Part shown: one piece after another, positions 1 through 7,236 of the stretch
How positions within the stretch are numbered: the stretch's first letter is position 1
How the letters are laid out: the number at the start of each line of letters is the position of its first letter
Origin: JBNKDD01 sp050288085
Lineage (GTDB): Bacteria; Chloroflexota; Anaerolineae; Aggregatilineales; UBA3940
Length of the DNA stretch: 21,537 nt
Reading direction: 5' to 3'
Assembly: GCA_050288085.1 (NCBI GenBank)
Contig: JBNKDD010000068.1
Location: 1-21,537, forward strand
The notes under the pieces: model-generated
Seen by the model: the letters and a program-made list of their open reading frames with translations, nothing else
What the model was told of the DNA's origin: nothing
The model's database searches: none
Made by a program: the position numbers and the translations under genes

Positions 1-6
1 GGATTG

Positions 7-15
7 TGCTATGAT
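7..15 (+). promoter_or_regulatory. Extended −10 promoter element of the membrane protein/regulator operon
   Basis: TGCTATGAT fits an extended −10 (TG-N-TATGAT). Any −35 box lies before the window. The expected start of transcription falls at about 21–23, at the left edge of the large palindrome, so a protein bound there would block initiation. Inferred from sequence alone. Confidence 0.5.
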
Positions 16-20
16 ATTTA

Positions 21-49
21 CAGTTTACTTTGCATCGCAAAGTAAACTG
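21..49. promoter_or_regulatory. 29-bp perfect palindrome, probable operator of the winged-helix regulator
   Basis: Two perfect 13-bp inverted arms (left arm CAGTTTACTTTGC) flank a 3-nt centre. It lies just downstream of an extended −10 and 45 bp before the first gene of a two-gene unit whose second gene encodes a DNA-binding protein. The position suggests autorepression. It is not a good terminator: no T-tract follows, and a promoter precedes it immediately. Confidence 0.55.
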
Positions 50-94
50 CATTACAAATAATTCGGCAGTACTAATTACTCTTAGGGAACAAGC

Positions 95-733
95 ATGTCT
101 GAGCTAATCAATTTACAGGAAATCGAGAAAAAAGCCTGGAAGTCATTTTTCCAGGATGGGATATGGGATATTTACCTGGGCCTACTCCTGCTGGCTTTTG
201 CCGTTGGTGCATTTATGGGTACCCTCGGTGTCAACGATACTTTGAGGATAACAGCCTACATCGGCGTGGAACTGATCGCGTTCGCCTGGTTGATCATCGG
301 CAAGCGATACATCACCATTCCCCGATTGGGACAGGTGAAGTTCAGCAACCGCCGCCGCAAGAAACGGCTCTGGGTGAGCTTCCTGCTGGGGTTGTCTGTA
401 CTGGCCGGTCTGGTCGTTTATTATCTGACGGCTCGCAAGACGGCAACGCTCATCAACGCACAGACCATGCCCATTATCTGGGCGATCAACTGCATCATTG
501 TCTTTGGTGGGATGGCCTACTTCCTCGACTTTGACCGCCTGTACCTGATCGGATTATTATATGCCCTGACCGTACCTTTCGATCAGTATGTACTGACACG
601 TCTGTCGGACGCTAACCTGGGCTATCTGGCATTCGGTATCCCGGCTCTGATCGTATTGGCAATCGGTATCACGATCTTCATACGCTTTCTGAAACAATAC
701 CCGGCTCCGGGCAAAGAGGCATACGATGGGTGA
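95..733 (+). CDS. Six-helix integral membrane protein of unknown function
   Basis: Predicted 212-residue membrane protein. A short amphipathic N-terminus (about residues 1–20, with KAWKSFFQDG) is followed by hydrophobic segments near 23–43, 49–68, 92–112, 123–142, 147–165 and 175–198, with a very basic loop at 80–91 (RRRKKR) that is probably cytoplasmic. I recognise no catalytic motif. AGGGA at 84–88 sits at good spacing before the ATG. The stop overlaps the start of the next gene by 8 bp, so the winged-helix protein is probably translationally coupled to it. Membrane protein plus small winged-helix regulator in one transcript is a common bacterial and archaeal pairing, in which the regulator usually controls the pair. 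Coding and membrane location are firm; function is unknown. Confidence 0.85.
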   Translation: MSELINLQEIEKKAWKSFFQDGIWDIYLGLLLLAFAVGAFMGTLGVNDTLRITAYIGVELIAFAWLIIGKRYITIPRLGQVKFSNRRRKKRLWVSFLLGLSVLAGLVVYYLTARKTATLINAQTMPIIWAINCIIVFGGMAYFLDFDRLYLIGLLYALTVPFDQYVLTRLSDANLGYLAFGIPALIVLAIGITIFIRFLKQYPAPGKEAYDG

Positions 734-1037
734 TCTACCCACCTTACCTGACGACATCGATAAGCTAATTCACGAACCGGCCCGGTTGATGATCATGGCG
801 GTGCTGTACGTGGTTGAAAGCGGGGATTTCACGTTCCTGACCCGGCAAACCGGCCTGACCTGGGGGAATCTATCCTCCCACATGAGCAAGCTGGAAGCCG
901 CCGGTTACATCGAAGTGGAGAAGGAATTCAAAGGCAAACGCCCCAATACGATGCTCAAACTCACGCCGCAGGGACGGGACGCCTTCCGCAATTATAAACA
1001 GCGCATGGAGCAGTTATTCGATGATCTGCCGGATTGA
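726..1037 (+). CDS. Winged-helix transcriptional regulator (HTH_34/MarR–ArsR-like)
   Basis: Small 103-residue DNA-binding protein made of a single winged-helix domain. Residues 11–30 form the first helix (with EPARLMIM), about 36–58 the helix-turn-helix (FLTRQTGLTWGNLSSHMSKL), and 60–80 the wing (GYIEVEKEFKGKRPNTMLKL); the tail TPQGRDAF is typical of this family. There is no sensor domain, so the signal may be protein contact or a small ligand at a dimer interface; this cannot be read here. The ATG lies inside the last codons of the membrane protein gene (8-bp overlap). The palindrome at 21–49 is the obvious candidate binding site. The gene ends 1 bp before the convergent YigZ gene with no terminator between them. 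Confidence 0.88.
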   Translation: MGDLPTLPDDIDKLIHEPARLMIMAVLYVVESGDFTFLTRQTGLTWGNLSSHMSKLEAAGYIEVEKEFKGKRPNTMLKLTPQGRDAFRNYKQRMEQLFDDLPD

Positions 1038-1038
1038 A

Positions 1039-1659
1039 TTAAGCGCTATCCCAATCCACATGGAGGCGACCCGCTGTCAACTCGGATAGGGCCGCATCGA
1101 AATCCTCGATCTGATCGATGGCAAAGACCAGGGCCAGGGTCACCTCGGCGGCAAATTCTTCTTCTGCGATAGTGCCACCGTGTTCATTAACCAGCAGTTT
1201 AGCCCGCTCGTAGAGGTTATAGGGGATTGTCACAAGGCCCTGCCGCTGCTCGACCCGTTCGGTGACCGGCAGGGCTTCAAGCGCCTCCTGGGTCGATTGG
1301 GTATAAGCTCGCACCAGGCCACCCGTCCCCAGCTTAGTGCCCCCAAAGTAACGGGTGATGACAACCACCACATCCCCTAAATCAGCCCCACGCAAAACGG
1401 CCAGCGCGGGCCGACCTGCCGTACCGGGTGGCTCACCATCATCGCTCATCCCCTCGGTGATCGAGCCGCCATACCCAACTCGGAAGGCATAGACGTTGTG
1501 GGTAGCGTCGCTGAACTCCTGCCGCATCTCGTCGATAAAGGCTTTAGCAGCCTCGACCGTCTGCGCTTCACCAATCGTTGCGATGAACCGCGAATTCACA
1601 ATCCGAATTTCGATCCGGGTAGTTTCCGCCGGAATAGGATAACGTGCTGTACCACTCAC
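1039..1659 (-). CDS. yigZ: YigZ/IMPACT family protein
   Basis: 206-residue member of the YigZ/IMPACT (UPF0029) family. The diagnostic blocks are present: SDDGEPPGTAGRP (about residues 72–84) and TRYFGGTKLGTGGLVRAY (102–119), with a C-terminal domain from about 135 resembling the EF-G-like fold of the bacterial branch. Eukaryotic IMPACT modulates Gcn2 signalling; the bacterial role is not settled, so no reaction is assigned. The start is GTG, overlapping the stop of the upstream SDR gene by 4 bp (GTGA), which implies co-transcription and coupling. Length matches bacterial YigZ (about 200 residues). Confidence 0.92.
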   Translation of the reverse strand: MSGTARYPIPAETTRIEIRIVNSRFIATIGEAQTVEAAKAFIDEMRQEFSDATHNVYAFRVGYGGSITEGMSDDGEPPGTAGRPALAVLRGADLGDVVVVITRYFGGTKLGTGGLVRAYTQSTQEALEALPVTERVEQRQGLVTIPYNLYERAKLLVNEHGGTIAEEEFAAEVTLALVFAIDQIEDFDAALSELTAGRLHVDWDSA

Positions 1660-2354
1660 CAGGGCAGCTCCTCACCGTTCCATTGTAAATAGCGGCCCGT
1701 ATCCTGGAGAGTCAATCCGGCGATCACCCGGATCATCCCCTGCACCGCTTCCTGTGGCATAAGCGATGCCTCGGAACCGCCCATATCAGTCTGCACCCAA
1801 CCCGGATGCAGAATCATCGCCGTGATCCCCATCGCCCGCACATCAAAGGCCAACGCACGAGTCAACATGTTCAAGGCTGCTTTGCTGGCACAATAACTGT
1901 AATTGCCGCCGCTTTGTTTACGGGCCAATGATCCCATCTGCGAAGAGATGTTGACAATCCGCGGACGGCTGCCCGCTTTGAGCAGATCAAGGTAAGCCTG
2001 GGCGACCATCAGGGGAGCGACCGAATTGACGGCAAAAGTATCCAGCATCACTTCGGACTGAAGGTTTCCAGGGCGCTCCGCTCTCGGATACTGCCCGGCA
2101 TTGTTGATCAGGATATCGAGGCCACCCACCTGATCACTGACGGCGGCAGCCGACTGCTCAATGGATGCCGGATCGGTGATCACTAACGGCAGGATGATCA
2201 CCTGATCGGGATAGCTGCCGGAAAGTTTTTGGAGATCGGCGGCCTGTTCCGGGCGGCGGCATCCGGCATAGACCCTCGCGCCCTGGGCCGCATATTGCCG
2301 GGTAAACTCGAAACCGAGGCCGCGATTAGCCCCGGTGATTAACACACGCTCCAC
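1656..2354 (-). CDS. SDR family NAD(P)-dependent oxidoreductase
   Basis: Classical short-chain dehydrogenase/reductase of 232 residues. The Rossmann motif is at 8–14 (GANRGLG), NNAG at 84–87, catalytic Ser at 137/138 (NISSQMGS) and YxxxK at Y154–K158 (YCASK). The C-terminal HPGWVQTDMGG (about 183–193) is typical of the C-factor/carbonyl-reductase-like group. Arg at 11 and R33–R34 near the end of beta-2 hint at NADP(H). Substrate cannot be read. The start is GTG with AAAGGA about 7 nt upstream; the next in-frame start would remove the nucleotide-binding loop. It is first gene of a two-gene unit with yigZ. Confidence 0.9.
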   Translation of the reverse strand: MERVLITGANRGLGFEFTRQYAAQGARVYAGCRRPEQAADLQKLSGSYPDQVIILPLVITDPASIEQSAAAVSDQVGGLDILINNAGQYPRAERPGNLQSEVMLDTFAVNSVAPLMVAQAYLDLLKAGSRPRIVNISSQMGSLARKQSGGNYSYCASKAALNMLTRALAFDVRAMGITAMILHPGWVQTDMGGSEASLMPQEAVQGMIRVIAGLTLQDTGRYLQWNGEELPW

Positions 2355-2391
2355 CTGTTTTTCCTTTGTTTGGTTCGGATCAGACTTCCAA

Positions 2392-2400
2392 ATTTTACCA
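2392..2400 (-). promoter_or_regulatory. Extended −10 element upstream of the SDR–yigZ unit
   Basis: Read on the minus strand this is TGGTAAAAT (TG-N-TAAAAT), about 38 nt before the GTG start. No −35 box at proper spacing is convincing. Confidence 0.35.
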
Positions 2401-2446
2401 AAACATCAAGAAGATGCTGTTTTATCGAGAAATATCGAATCGTGAT

Positions 2447-2476
2447 TTGATCTAAAGACAAGAAATATGGTAGTGT
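2447..2476 (+). promoter_or_regulatory. Probable sigma-70 promoter of the stand-alone response regulator
   Basis: TTGATC (2447–2452), an 18-bp spacer, then TAGTGT (2471–2476) preceded by TGG, giving an extended −10. A leader of about 60 nt follows, ending in AAGGA just before the ATG at 2544. The rest of the 2355–2543 gap is AT-rich and shows no other gene. Confidence 0.4.
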
Positions 2477-2543
2477 ATCAGCATGTGGGCAGATAAGGTA
2501 TGACTACCACCTGCTAAGCCAATGCCGCATACGAAGGATTAAG

Positions 2544-3014
2544 ATGGCCGAAAAAACTTGGATTATTGTTGAGGACGACCAGGGCGTAATGACAATGGTC
2601 GCCGCAATGTGCACAATTTGGAATATCGAGCCGATCAAACTCATTGACGGCTTCGCTGCCACGCAGTGGATTGAAAAGTTCAAAGAGGGCAAATACACCG
2701 GGCCTATTCCAGAATTAGCCCTACTTGACATCCGAATGCCTGGCCCACAGGGACCGGAGATCGCCAGCCAGCTTCGCAAGATTCCTGAACTTCAGGAGAT
2801 GGCGGTTGTCATGATGACAGCATTCCGGCTGTCCCCGGAAGAAAAACATCAGGTGATGACCAAATCCGAGGCCGACCTGTTATTGTATAAACCCCTGCCC
2901 AAGCTGTTTGAACTTAACCGCATGGTGCTGCAAGCTATTGAGAACCGCAAGGCGAAGGTCAGCGGAAAAGAGAAAGAGAAGAAGGATACCGATACACTGG
3001 CTAATAAGTCTTAG
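2544..3014 (+). CDS. Stand-alone receiver-domain response regulator (REC-only)
   Basis: 156 residues: one receiver domain and a charged tail, no output domain. Acidic pocket D11–D12, phospho-acceptor D62 in LLDIRMPG, switch residue T92 (MMTAF) and conserved K116 (YKPLP). After about residue 132 the tail is Lys/Glu-rich and probably disordered. With no DNA-binding or enzymatic output it probably acts by protein contact or as a phosphorelay intermediate. It is a clear paralogue of the regulator at 20694–21260: Asp, Thr and Lys fall at identical residue numbers, with shared strings such as LLDIRMPGP and YKPLP. No kinase is adjacent, so the kinase at 18395–20680 is a candidate partner by inference. 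Confidence 0.92.
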   Translation: MAEKTWIIVEDDQGVMTMVAAMCTIWNIEPIKLIDGFAATQWIEKFKEGKYTGPIPELALLDIRMPGPQGPEIASQLRKIPELQEMAVVMMTAFRLSPEEKHQVMTKSEADLLLYKPLPKLFELNRMVLQAIENRKAKVSGKEKEKKDTDTLANKS

Positions 3015-3042
3015 GTGGAATTCGCCTGGCCTATGTAGTTGA

Positions 3043-3067
3043 GGGACACGGCCTAATGCCGTGTCCC
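3043..3067. terminator. Hairpin between convergent genes, probable bidirectional terminator
   Basis: Perfect 10-bp stem (left arm GGGACACGGC) with a 5-nt loop, in the 76-bp gap between the stops of the response regulator and the first molybdoenzyme. No T-run follows on either strand, so classic intrinsic termination is not assured. Confidence 0.5.
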
Positions 3068-3090
3068 CCCTGAGCAAAAGATCGGCCCGG

Positions 3091-4731
3091 CTATATTTCT
3101 TCTTCCACACTGTGGATGCCGGTTGAACCACTTGGGCGGGCCTCTCGAACTTCTTCGATCTGCGGCGTGCCATCACCTTCAGCACAACGCACTTCAAAGG
3201 TATGATCGCCTGCCTCAAACATCCAGTCATACCGCCAGATCACCCAGGTCACATCCGAGAGCGGGTCGCGCAGTTCGGCCTCCTGCCAGGAGCCTCCATC
3301 TACCCGAACCTCAACCTTTGAGATACCGCGTGCACCGGCATGAGCAATCCCACCGATGGGAATCAACTTCTGCCCGGATTCATCTTCGTAAGTGGCATCA
3401 ACCGCCACCGTATCGATCACCGAGGTAGCATTCATCCGTGCGACTTTATCCCAATTGCGTTCAACCCAATAGCCATCTTCATAGTCGCTGACGACTTCGA
3501 TATCGGTGATCCACTTGGGCTGTTTCATGCCGTAGCGGTCGGGGACATAGATACGGAGCGGCGCACCATGTTCAGGTGGCAGCAGGCGACCATCCCAGGC
3601 ATATGCCAGCATCAGCCGGTCGTCCTTTTCGACCAGGGATAGGTCAACCGTCTCATGGAAACCATCCGCCGAGTAAACCCGTAAATACTTCGCGTCAGCC
3701 TGCAAACCGGCATCGGCCAGCACCTCATTCAGGTTGGCCCCCGTCCACAGCGTGGTACCGATCAAGCCGGTTCCGACTCGCCCGGAAATGCATGAGAGCG
3801 TCACGTAACGATTAACCGGCTCGTAGTTGTTACGCAGATCATCCAGCGTCAGAACCAGTTCTTGATCAACTAATCCGTGAATCCGCAGTGACCATTGATC
3901 GACATCGATCATGGTTGGCTCGGTGCGGATAAACACCTTGTAATGATCGGGCAGCGGGGTGATCTCCGGGCGCGTTCCGGGAGCAGGCATCAATTCACCC
4001 GGTGCATCGGGCGTCACCACAGCGATTACTTCCTCCGAAGCAGCTTCAACCTGTCGGCGGCGGCGTTCGGCAGAAGCCAGGGCAACCCCGACACCCGTTC
4101 CCAGCACGGTGACGGCTGCTGTCCCAGCCCCGACACGGACCAGAAATTCCCGGCGGCTGAGTTGCTCGACGGTCGGTGCAACCTTATCTGCCGCTTCCGG
4201 CATTTCTTCGACTGCGTCTTCCTCCGGCAGCACACGCAGATAGTTGTACGTCCAGCCAAGCATCAATCCCCAGGCCAGGAACAAAGCCATGATCCACAGC
4301 CCGCGAAGCACCGGGTTGATGCTCGAAAAGCCGATGGTCAGGCTGATGATCAGCATCGGCAGCCCGGCGACGAGTCCCAGAATCAGGCCGGGGATCAGGT
4401 TGGCCGGCACCTTTTTGAGCCGGTTCAGTACGGCAAAGAACACCACCGCGCCGATCACCCCCGGCACGAAGGTTCCGAAGACGGCCATGATCTGCTCGGC
4501 AGTTTTGGCCGTATCCGCTACATCAATACCCAACGCCCGCATGGTATCGATCATCGTATCGATGCCAAAGGTGATCACCGGGCCGGGCAGCACACTGGTC
4601 ATCCAGTCAAATACATCGAAGGGAATAAAGGGCAGCCCAACCAATTCATAAGCAAAATACGACACCGCGATCAACGCCGCGGTCAGCAGTAACCCCAACC
4701 ACAGCCCGGTTAAAACAGCAGGTTTTTTCAT
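3091..4731 (-). CDS. Membrane-anchored molybdopterin-dependent oxidoreductase (sulfite oxidase/YedY type), copy 1
   Basis: 546 residues in three parts. Residues 1–165 carry about four hydrophobic helices (near 8–30, 85–103, 112–134, 141–163). A twin-arginine-like motif SRREFLVRVG at 192–201 precedes a fifth hydrophobic stretch (about 200–220). From about 255 comes the sulfite-oxidase-type molybdopterin domain with its probable Mo-ligand C314 (TLSCISG), then an Ig-like dimerisation domain from about 435. The order implies an enzyme domain outside the membrane, anchored rather than released. The Tat-like motif is internal, which is unusual. The membrane region has no histidine, so it is not a YedZ-like haem protein. 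Substrate is unknown. AGGAG lies 9 nt before the ATG. Paralogue of the gene immediately upstream. Confidence 0.9.
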   Translation of the reverse strand: MKKPAVLTGLWLGLLLTAALIAVSYFAYELVGLPFIPFDVFDWMTSVLPGPVITFGIDTMIDTMRALGIDVADTAKTAEQIMAVFGTFVPGVIGAVVFFAVLNRLKKVPANLIPGLILGLVAGLPMLIISLTIGFSSINPVLRGLWIMALFLAWGLMLGWTYNYLRVLPEEDAVEEMPEAADKVAPTVEQLSRREFLVRVGAGTAAVTVLGTGVGVALASAERRRRQVEAASEEVIAVVTPDAPGELMPAPGTRPEITPLPDHYKVFIRTEPTMIDVDQWSLRIHGLVDQELVLTLDDLRNNYEPVNRYVTLSCISGRVGTGLIGTTLWTGANLNEVLADAGLQADAKYLRVYSADGFHETVDLSLVEKDDRLMLAYAWDGRLLPPEHGAPLRIYVPDRYGMKQPKWITDIEVVSDYEDGYWVERNWDKVARMNATSVIDTVAVDATYEDESGQKLIPIGGIAHAGARGISKVEVRVDGGSWQEAELRDPLSDVTWVIWRYDWMFEAGDHTFEVRCAEGDGTPQIEEVREARPSGSTGIHSVEEEI

Positions 4732-4810
4732 CGCTTTTTTCTCCTCTCGCCAGAACCTATCCAGAACTCACTCCCCAATCCTCGCCTGCCTTATCAGGCG
4801 TCACGCTCGG

Positions 4811-4862
4811 ATTTGCCCCCCTTGCAAGGGGGGCAGACGCTGCATAGCAGCGGCGGGGGTCA
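4811..4862. repeat. Palindromic GC-rich intergenic repeat between the molybdoenzyme genes
   Basis: A perfect 22-bp palindrome at 4814–4835 (half-site TGCCCCCCTTG) is followed by a second small hairpin, GCTGC-ATA-GCAGC (4840–4852), and GGCGGGGGT. The order (TGCCCCC palindrome, smaller G/C hairpin, GGGGGT-A) resembles the element at 12769–12860 in the same orientation, so the two may belong to one dispersed, non-coding repeat family. A further 6-bp hairpin, CGCCTG/CAGGCG, lies at 4783–4800. Confidence 0.55.
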
Positions 4863-4886
4863 CACCAAACAGAACAGCCTAACCAT
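4860..4886 (-). other. Eight-codon mini-ORF with strong Shine–Dalgarno after the upstream molybdoenzyme
   Basis: Immediately after the TAG of the upstream gene, GGAGGA (4892–4897, minus strand) is followed 5 nt later by ATG (4886) and eight codons (MVRLFCLV) ending in TGA at the edge of the GC-rich repeat. This looks like a start site orphaned by repeat insertion, or a small leader peptide. Translation is unproven. Confidence 0.3.
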
Positions 4887-4897
4887 ATAATCTCCTC

Positions 4898-6469
4898 CTA
4901 GACCCTCTCCCTGAACGAATGAATACCGGTCGCCCCGCTTGGATGGCTGTCATCCACCTCCACAATCTGCGATGCACCGTCGCCATCGGTACAGCGAACC
5001 TCAAACAAATGAGCACCTTCCGCAAACGGCCAATCGTAGCGCCAGATCACCCAGGTCAGTTCGGAGAGCGGAGTGCGAAGCTGTGCTTCCTGCCAGTCCC
5101 CACCATCGATCCGCACCTCGACCTTTGAGATGCCCCGCGCCCCGGCATAGGCGATCCCGCCCACCGGGATAAACTGTTGGCCGTTCTCCTCAAAAACATC
5201 ATCAACCGCAACCGTATCGATCACCGAAGTGGATCGGACAATCGCCTCCCGATCCCAGCCTCGTTTGACCCAATAGCCCGGTTCCCAATCGGCGATCACG
5301 TCGATCCCGACGATCCATTTGGGTTGTTTCATGCCGTACCGGTCAGGGATGTAAATGCGAAGTGGGTAGCCATGTTTGAGTTCAAGCGGCTTTCCATCCC
5401 ACAGGTAAGCCAACATGATCCGCTCATCAGACTCGATCAGGTCAATGGCTACCGTTTCATGAAAACCGTCTTGTGAATAAACTCGAAGGTAGTTACCGGT
5501 TGGTTTTACTGTCTCCAGTATCCTCTGTAAACTCACACCTGTCCAGCGCGTGGTCCCGATCAGGTCGCCGCCAACCGGGTTGGAGATGCATGACAGGGTA
5601 ATATACTGATCCATCGATTCGTAATTATTTTGAATATCATCCAGCGTCAGGGTGACCGGATTTTCCACTTCCCCGGCAATCGGCAGATTCCAATCCCCAT
5701 CGATAAATGATGGCACAACATTGATATCAATCCGGTAGTGATCATCAACCGGCGGATACTCCAATCGCGTGCCGGAGGCGGGCACTAACGGATCATCAGC
5801 ATTGGGCAAATCGGGCGGTGGACTGTATGACGCGGGAGCAGACACGGCCTCACCCCGGCGATCTTTTGCGGTAGCGATCACACTTCCCAGACCTGCACCA
5901 ACTAACGTGATTGCCGCCGATGCTCCGCCCAGCCGGATCAGAAACTCGCGGCGGCTGACCCGTTCCAATGCCGGAGCGTTACCGGACGGGACGAGTCCCA
6001 GATAGACCCGGCCCAATACCAGCCCCCAGATCATAAAACCGGCCATAATCCACAACAGCCCGAACACCGCCTGATTCATCAGGAAGCTGATCAGGGCAAA
6101 GGGCAGCCCAACCACCGCTCCCAATATCAGTCCGGCAGCATCATTGACCGGCTTCCGCCTGTGAAAGATCGCAAAAGCCACAGCCCCAGCGATCGGACCA
6201 ACCACCGTCACCGCCAGGACTGCCATGATCTGCTCGACGGTTTTGGCAGTCGCAGCAAGCCCTAACCCCAGACCGGACAGCACCACAACCAGCCCATCGA
6301 TCCCGGCGGTGATCAGATCGCCGGGCAGTGTGCGGGTTACCCAATCCAGCAAATCGAAAGGCACAAAGGGCAGTCCGCCGATCTGATTGGCAGCATATAA
6401 AATGGCAATTAATGGGATGATCAGCAGCAGCCCCATTAACGCCCCGGTTGATATTTTTGGATGGCGCAT
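4898..6469 (-). CDS. Membrane-anchored molybdopterin-dependent oxidoreductase (sulfite oxidase/YedY type), copy 2
   Basis: 523 residues with the same architecture as its downstream neighbour: an N-terminal membrane region (helices near 8–28, 84–102, 112–131, 136–157), an internal twin-arginine-like motif SRREFLIRLG (172–181) before another hydrophobic stretch, a Pro-rich linker (about 210–240), the Mo-binding domain with C294 (TLSCISN), and a C-terminal dimerisation domain ending SGATGIHSFRE. Both copies share LPFxPFDxxDWxTxxLPG in the membrane region, so the whole fused protein was duplicated. Cofactor loading and Tat-type export are expected from the family; substrate and electron acceptor are unknown. 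AGGGA lies just before the ATG. First gene of the pair, divergent from the TetR operon. Confidence 0.9.
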   Translation of the reverse strand: MRHPKISTGALMGLLLIIPLIAILYAANQIGGLPFVPFDLLDWVTRTLPGDLITAGIDGLVVVLSGLGLGLAATAKTVEQIMAVLAVTVVGPIAGAVAFAIFHRRKPVNDAAGLILGAVVGLPFALISFLMNQAVFGLLWIMAGFMIWGLVLGRVYLGLVPSGNAPALERVSRREFLIRLGGASAAITLVGAGLGSVIATAKDRRGEAVSAPASYSPPPDLPNADDPLVPASGTRLEYPPVDDHYRIDINVVPSFIDGDWNLPIAGEVENPVTLTLDDIQNNYESMDQYITLSCISNPVGGDLIGTTRWTGVSLQRILETVKPTGNYLRVYSQDGFHETVAIDLIESDERIMLAYLWDGKPLELKHGYPLRIYIPDRYGMKQPKWIVGIDVIADWEPGYWVKRGWDREAIVRSTSVIDTVAVDDVFEENGQQFIPVGGIAYAGARGISKVEVRIDGGDWQEAQLRTPLSELTWVIWRYDWPFAEGAHLFEVRCTDGDGASQIVEVDDSHPSGATGIHSFRERV

Positions 6470-6507
6470 ATTTCCCTGCCAGTTGGTTAAAGAAGACCGA
6501 CATGATG

Positions 6508-6513
6508 ATTATA
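6508..6513 (-). promoter_or_regulatory. −10 box of the molybdoenzyme pair
   Basis: Perfect TATAAT on the minus strand, 38 nt before the ATG of the upstream molybdoenzyme. The hexamer 17 bp further up (CTGATT) is a poor −35. It lies about 80 bp from the divergent TetR operators, so cross-regulation is possible but unproven. Confidence 0.45.
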
Positions 6514-6567
6514 GTAAAGTAGCCGCAGAAAATCAGCGCCATTTGGCGGATAAACCACCACTCGATC

Positions 6568-6597
6568 TTGACAGGGTATCCGATTCTGTGTTATATT
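6568..6597 (+). promoter_or_regulatory. Strong sigma-70 promoter of the TetR operon
   Basis: Consensus −35 TTGACA (6568–6573), 18-bp spacer, and TATATT (6592–6597) preceded by TGT, giving an extended −10. This is the best promoter match in the window. A TTG start codon at 6568 would lie inside the −35 box, which rules out the longer TetR reading and favours the ATG at 6649. Confidence 0.75.
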
Positions 6598-6632
6598 CTG
6601 AACATGTTCAGAACGCGTTCAAAACATATTCA
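6596..6632. promoter_or_regulatory. Triple phased operator at the TetR promoter start site
   Basis: An 18-bp perfect palindrome (TTCTGAACATGTTCAGAA, 6596–6613) begins three consecutive 11-bp units: GAACATGTTCA, GAACGCGTTCA and AAACATATTCA (6600–6632). The middle unit contains its own 10-bp palindrome, GAACGCGTTC. The block overlaps the end of the −10 and the expected start of transcription, the usual place for TetR-family autorepression. The 11-bp spacing puts each site on nearly the same helix face. Confidence 0.7.
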
Positions 6633-6648
6633 AAAAGAAAGGCCAACC

Positions 6649-7236
6649 ATGAATGCCTCGGAGCCGGATGCAAAAGAACGCATCCTACAGGTGACAATAG
6701 ACATCCTCAACGAAGTGGACGACCCAACCCGGATCACCGTCCGGCAGATCGCCGAGCGGGCTGGCGTAGGAGTCGGCTCGATCAACTATCACTTCCAATC
6801 GAAGGATAACCTGTTCAATGAAGCCATCGGCAGGATCATGATGTTGGGAGCAGTGCGCTGGTTTGAGCCGGTCACGGACACAAACATCGACCCGGTCACC
6901 CGCCTGAAAATGATGTTCAAGGAAACCAGTCAGATTGCGATGAAATACACCAAACTTTCACAAATCATGCTGTCTTATACCCTGCAACAGGGTGAATTCA
7001 CCGCCGCTTCCATGACCTTGCCCCTGATACGCGAGATATTCGGCAGCCAAAAAAGTGACCTTGAACTCCGACTGCTAACCTTACAAATGCTCGTCCCAAT
7101 GCAAACACTCTTTGTCCGGGCGGAACAGTTTCAGCGTTATGCAGGTGTCGACCTGTTCAACGACGCACAGCGCAATCAGGTAATTGACATTCTGATCGAC
7201 AACATAGTTAAAAATGAAAGGAACAAAAAAGAATGA
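6649..7236 (+). CDS. TetR/AcrR family transcriptional regulator
   Basis: 195 residues from the ATG at 6649, chosen because AGAAAGG lies just upstream and the promoter and operators occupy the bases used by any longer reading. The N-terminal TetR DNA-binding domain spans about 8–58, with helix-turn-helix residues near 31–50 (VRQIAERAGVGVGSINYHF) and the family's SKDNLF after it. The rest (about 60–195) is the helical ligand-binding and dimerisation domain; its ligand cannot be read. The gene overlaps the hydrolase by 4 bp (ATGA), so regulator and hydrolase are coupled. It probably represses its own operon through the three phased sites and senses a substrate or relative of the hydrolase's substrate (inference). 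Confidence 0.92.
   Translation: MNASEPDAKERILQVTIDILNEVDDPTRITVRQIAERAGVGVGSINYHFQSKDNLFNEAIGRIMMLGAVRWFEPVTDTNIDPVTRLKMMFKETSQIAMKYTKLSQIMLSYTLQQGEFTAASMTLPLIREIFGSQKSDLELRLLTLQMLVPMQTLFVRAEQFQRYAGVDLFNDAQRNQVIDILIDNIVKNERNKKE

Noticed and set aside
3123..4692. Plus-strand open frames of up to 265 codons opposite the first molybdoenzyme
   Set aside because: They lie antisense to a protein with clear domains and cofactor motifs, lack ribosome sites, and read as Arg/Pro/His-rich sequence typical of a shadow frame in GC-rich coding DNA.
4811..4862. The GC-rich palindrome as an intrinsic terminator between the molybdoenzymes
   Set aside because: No T-run follows it on the minus strand, both genes are paralogues in one direction, and a similar structure occurs inside a coding region, which favours a dispersed repeat.
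6568..6648. 27-codon N-terminal extension of the TetR regulator from a TTG
   Set aside because: The TTG is part of the consensus −35 box and the extension covers the promoter and operators; the ATG at 6649 has a good ribosome site and normal TetR start distance.
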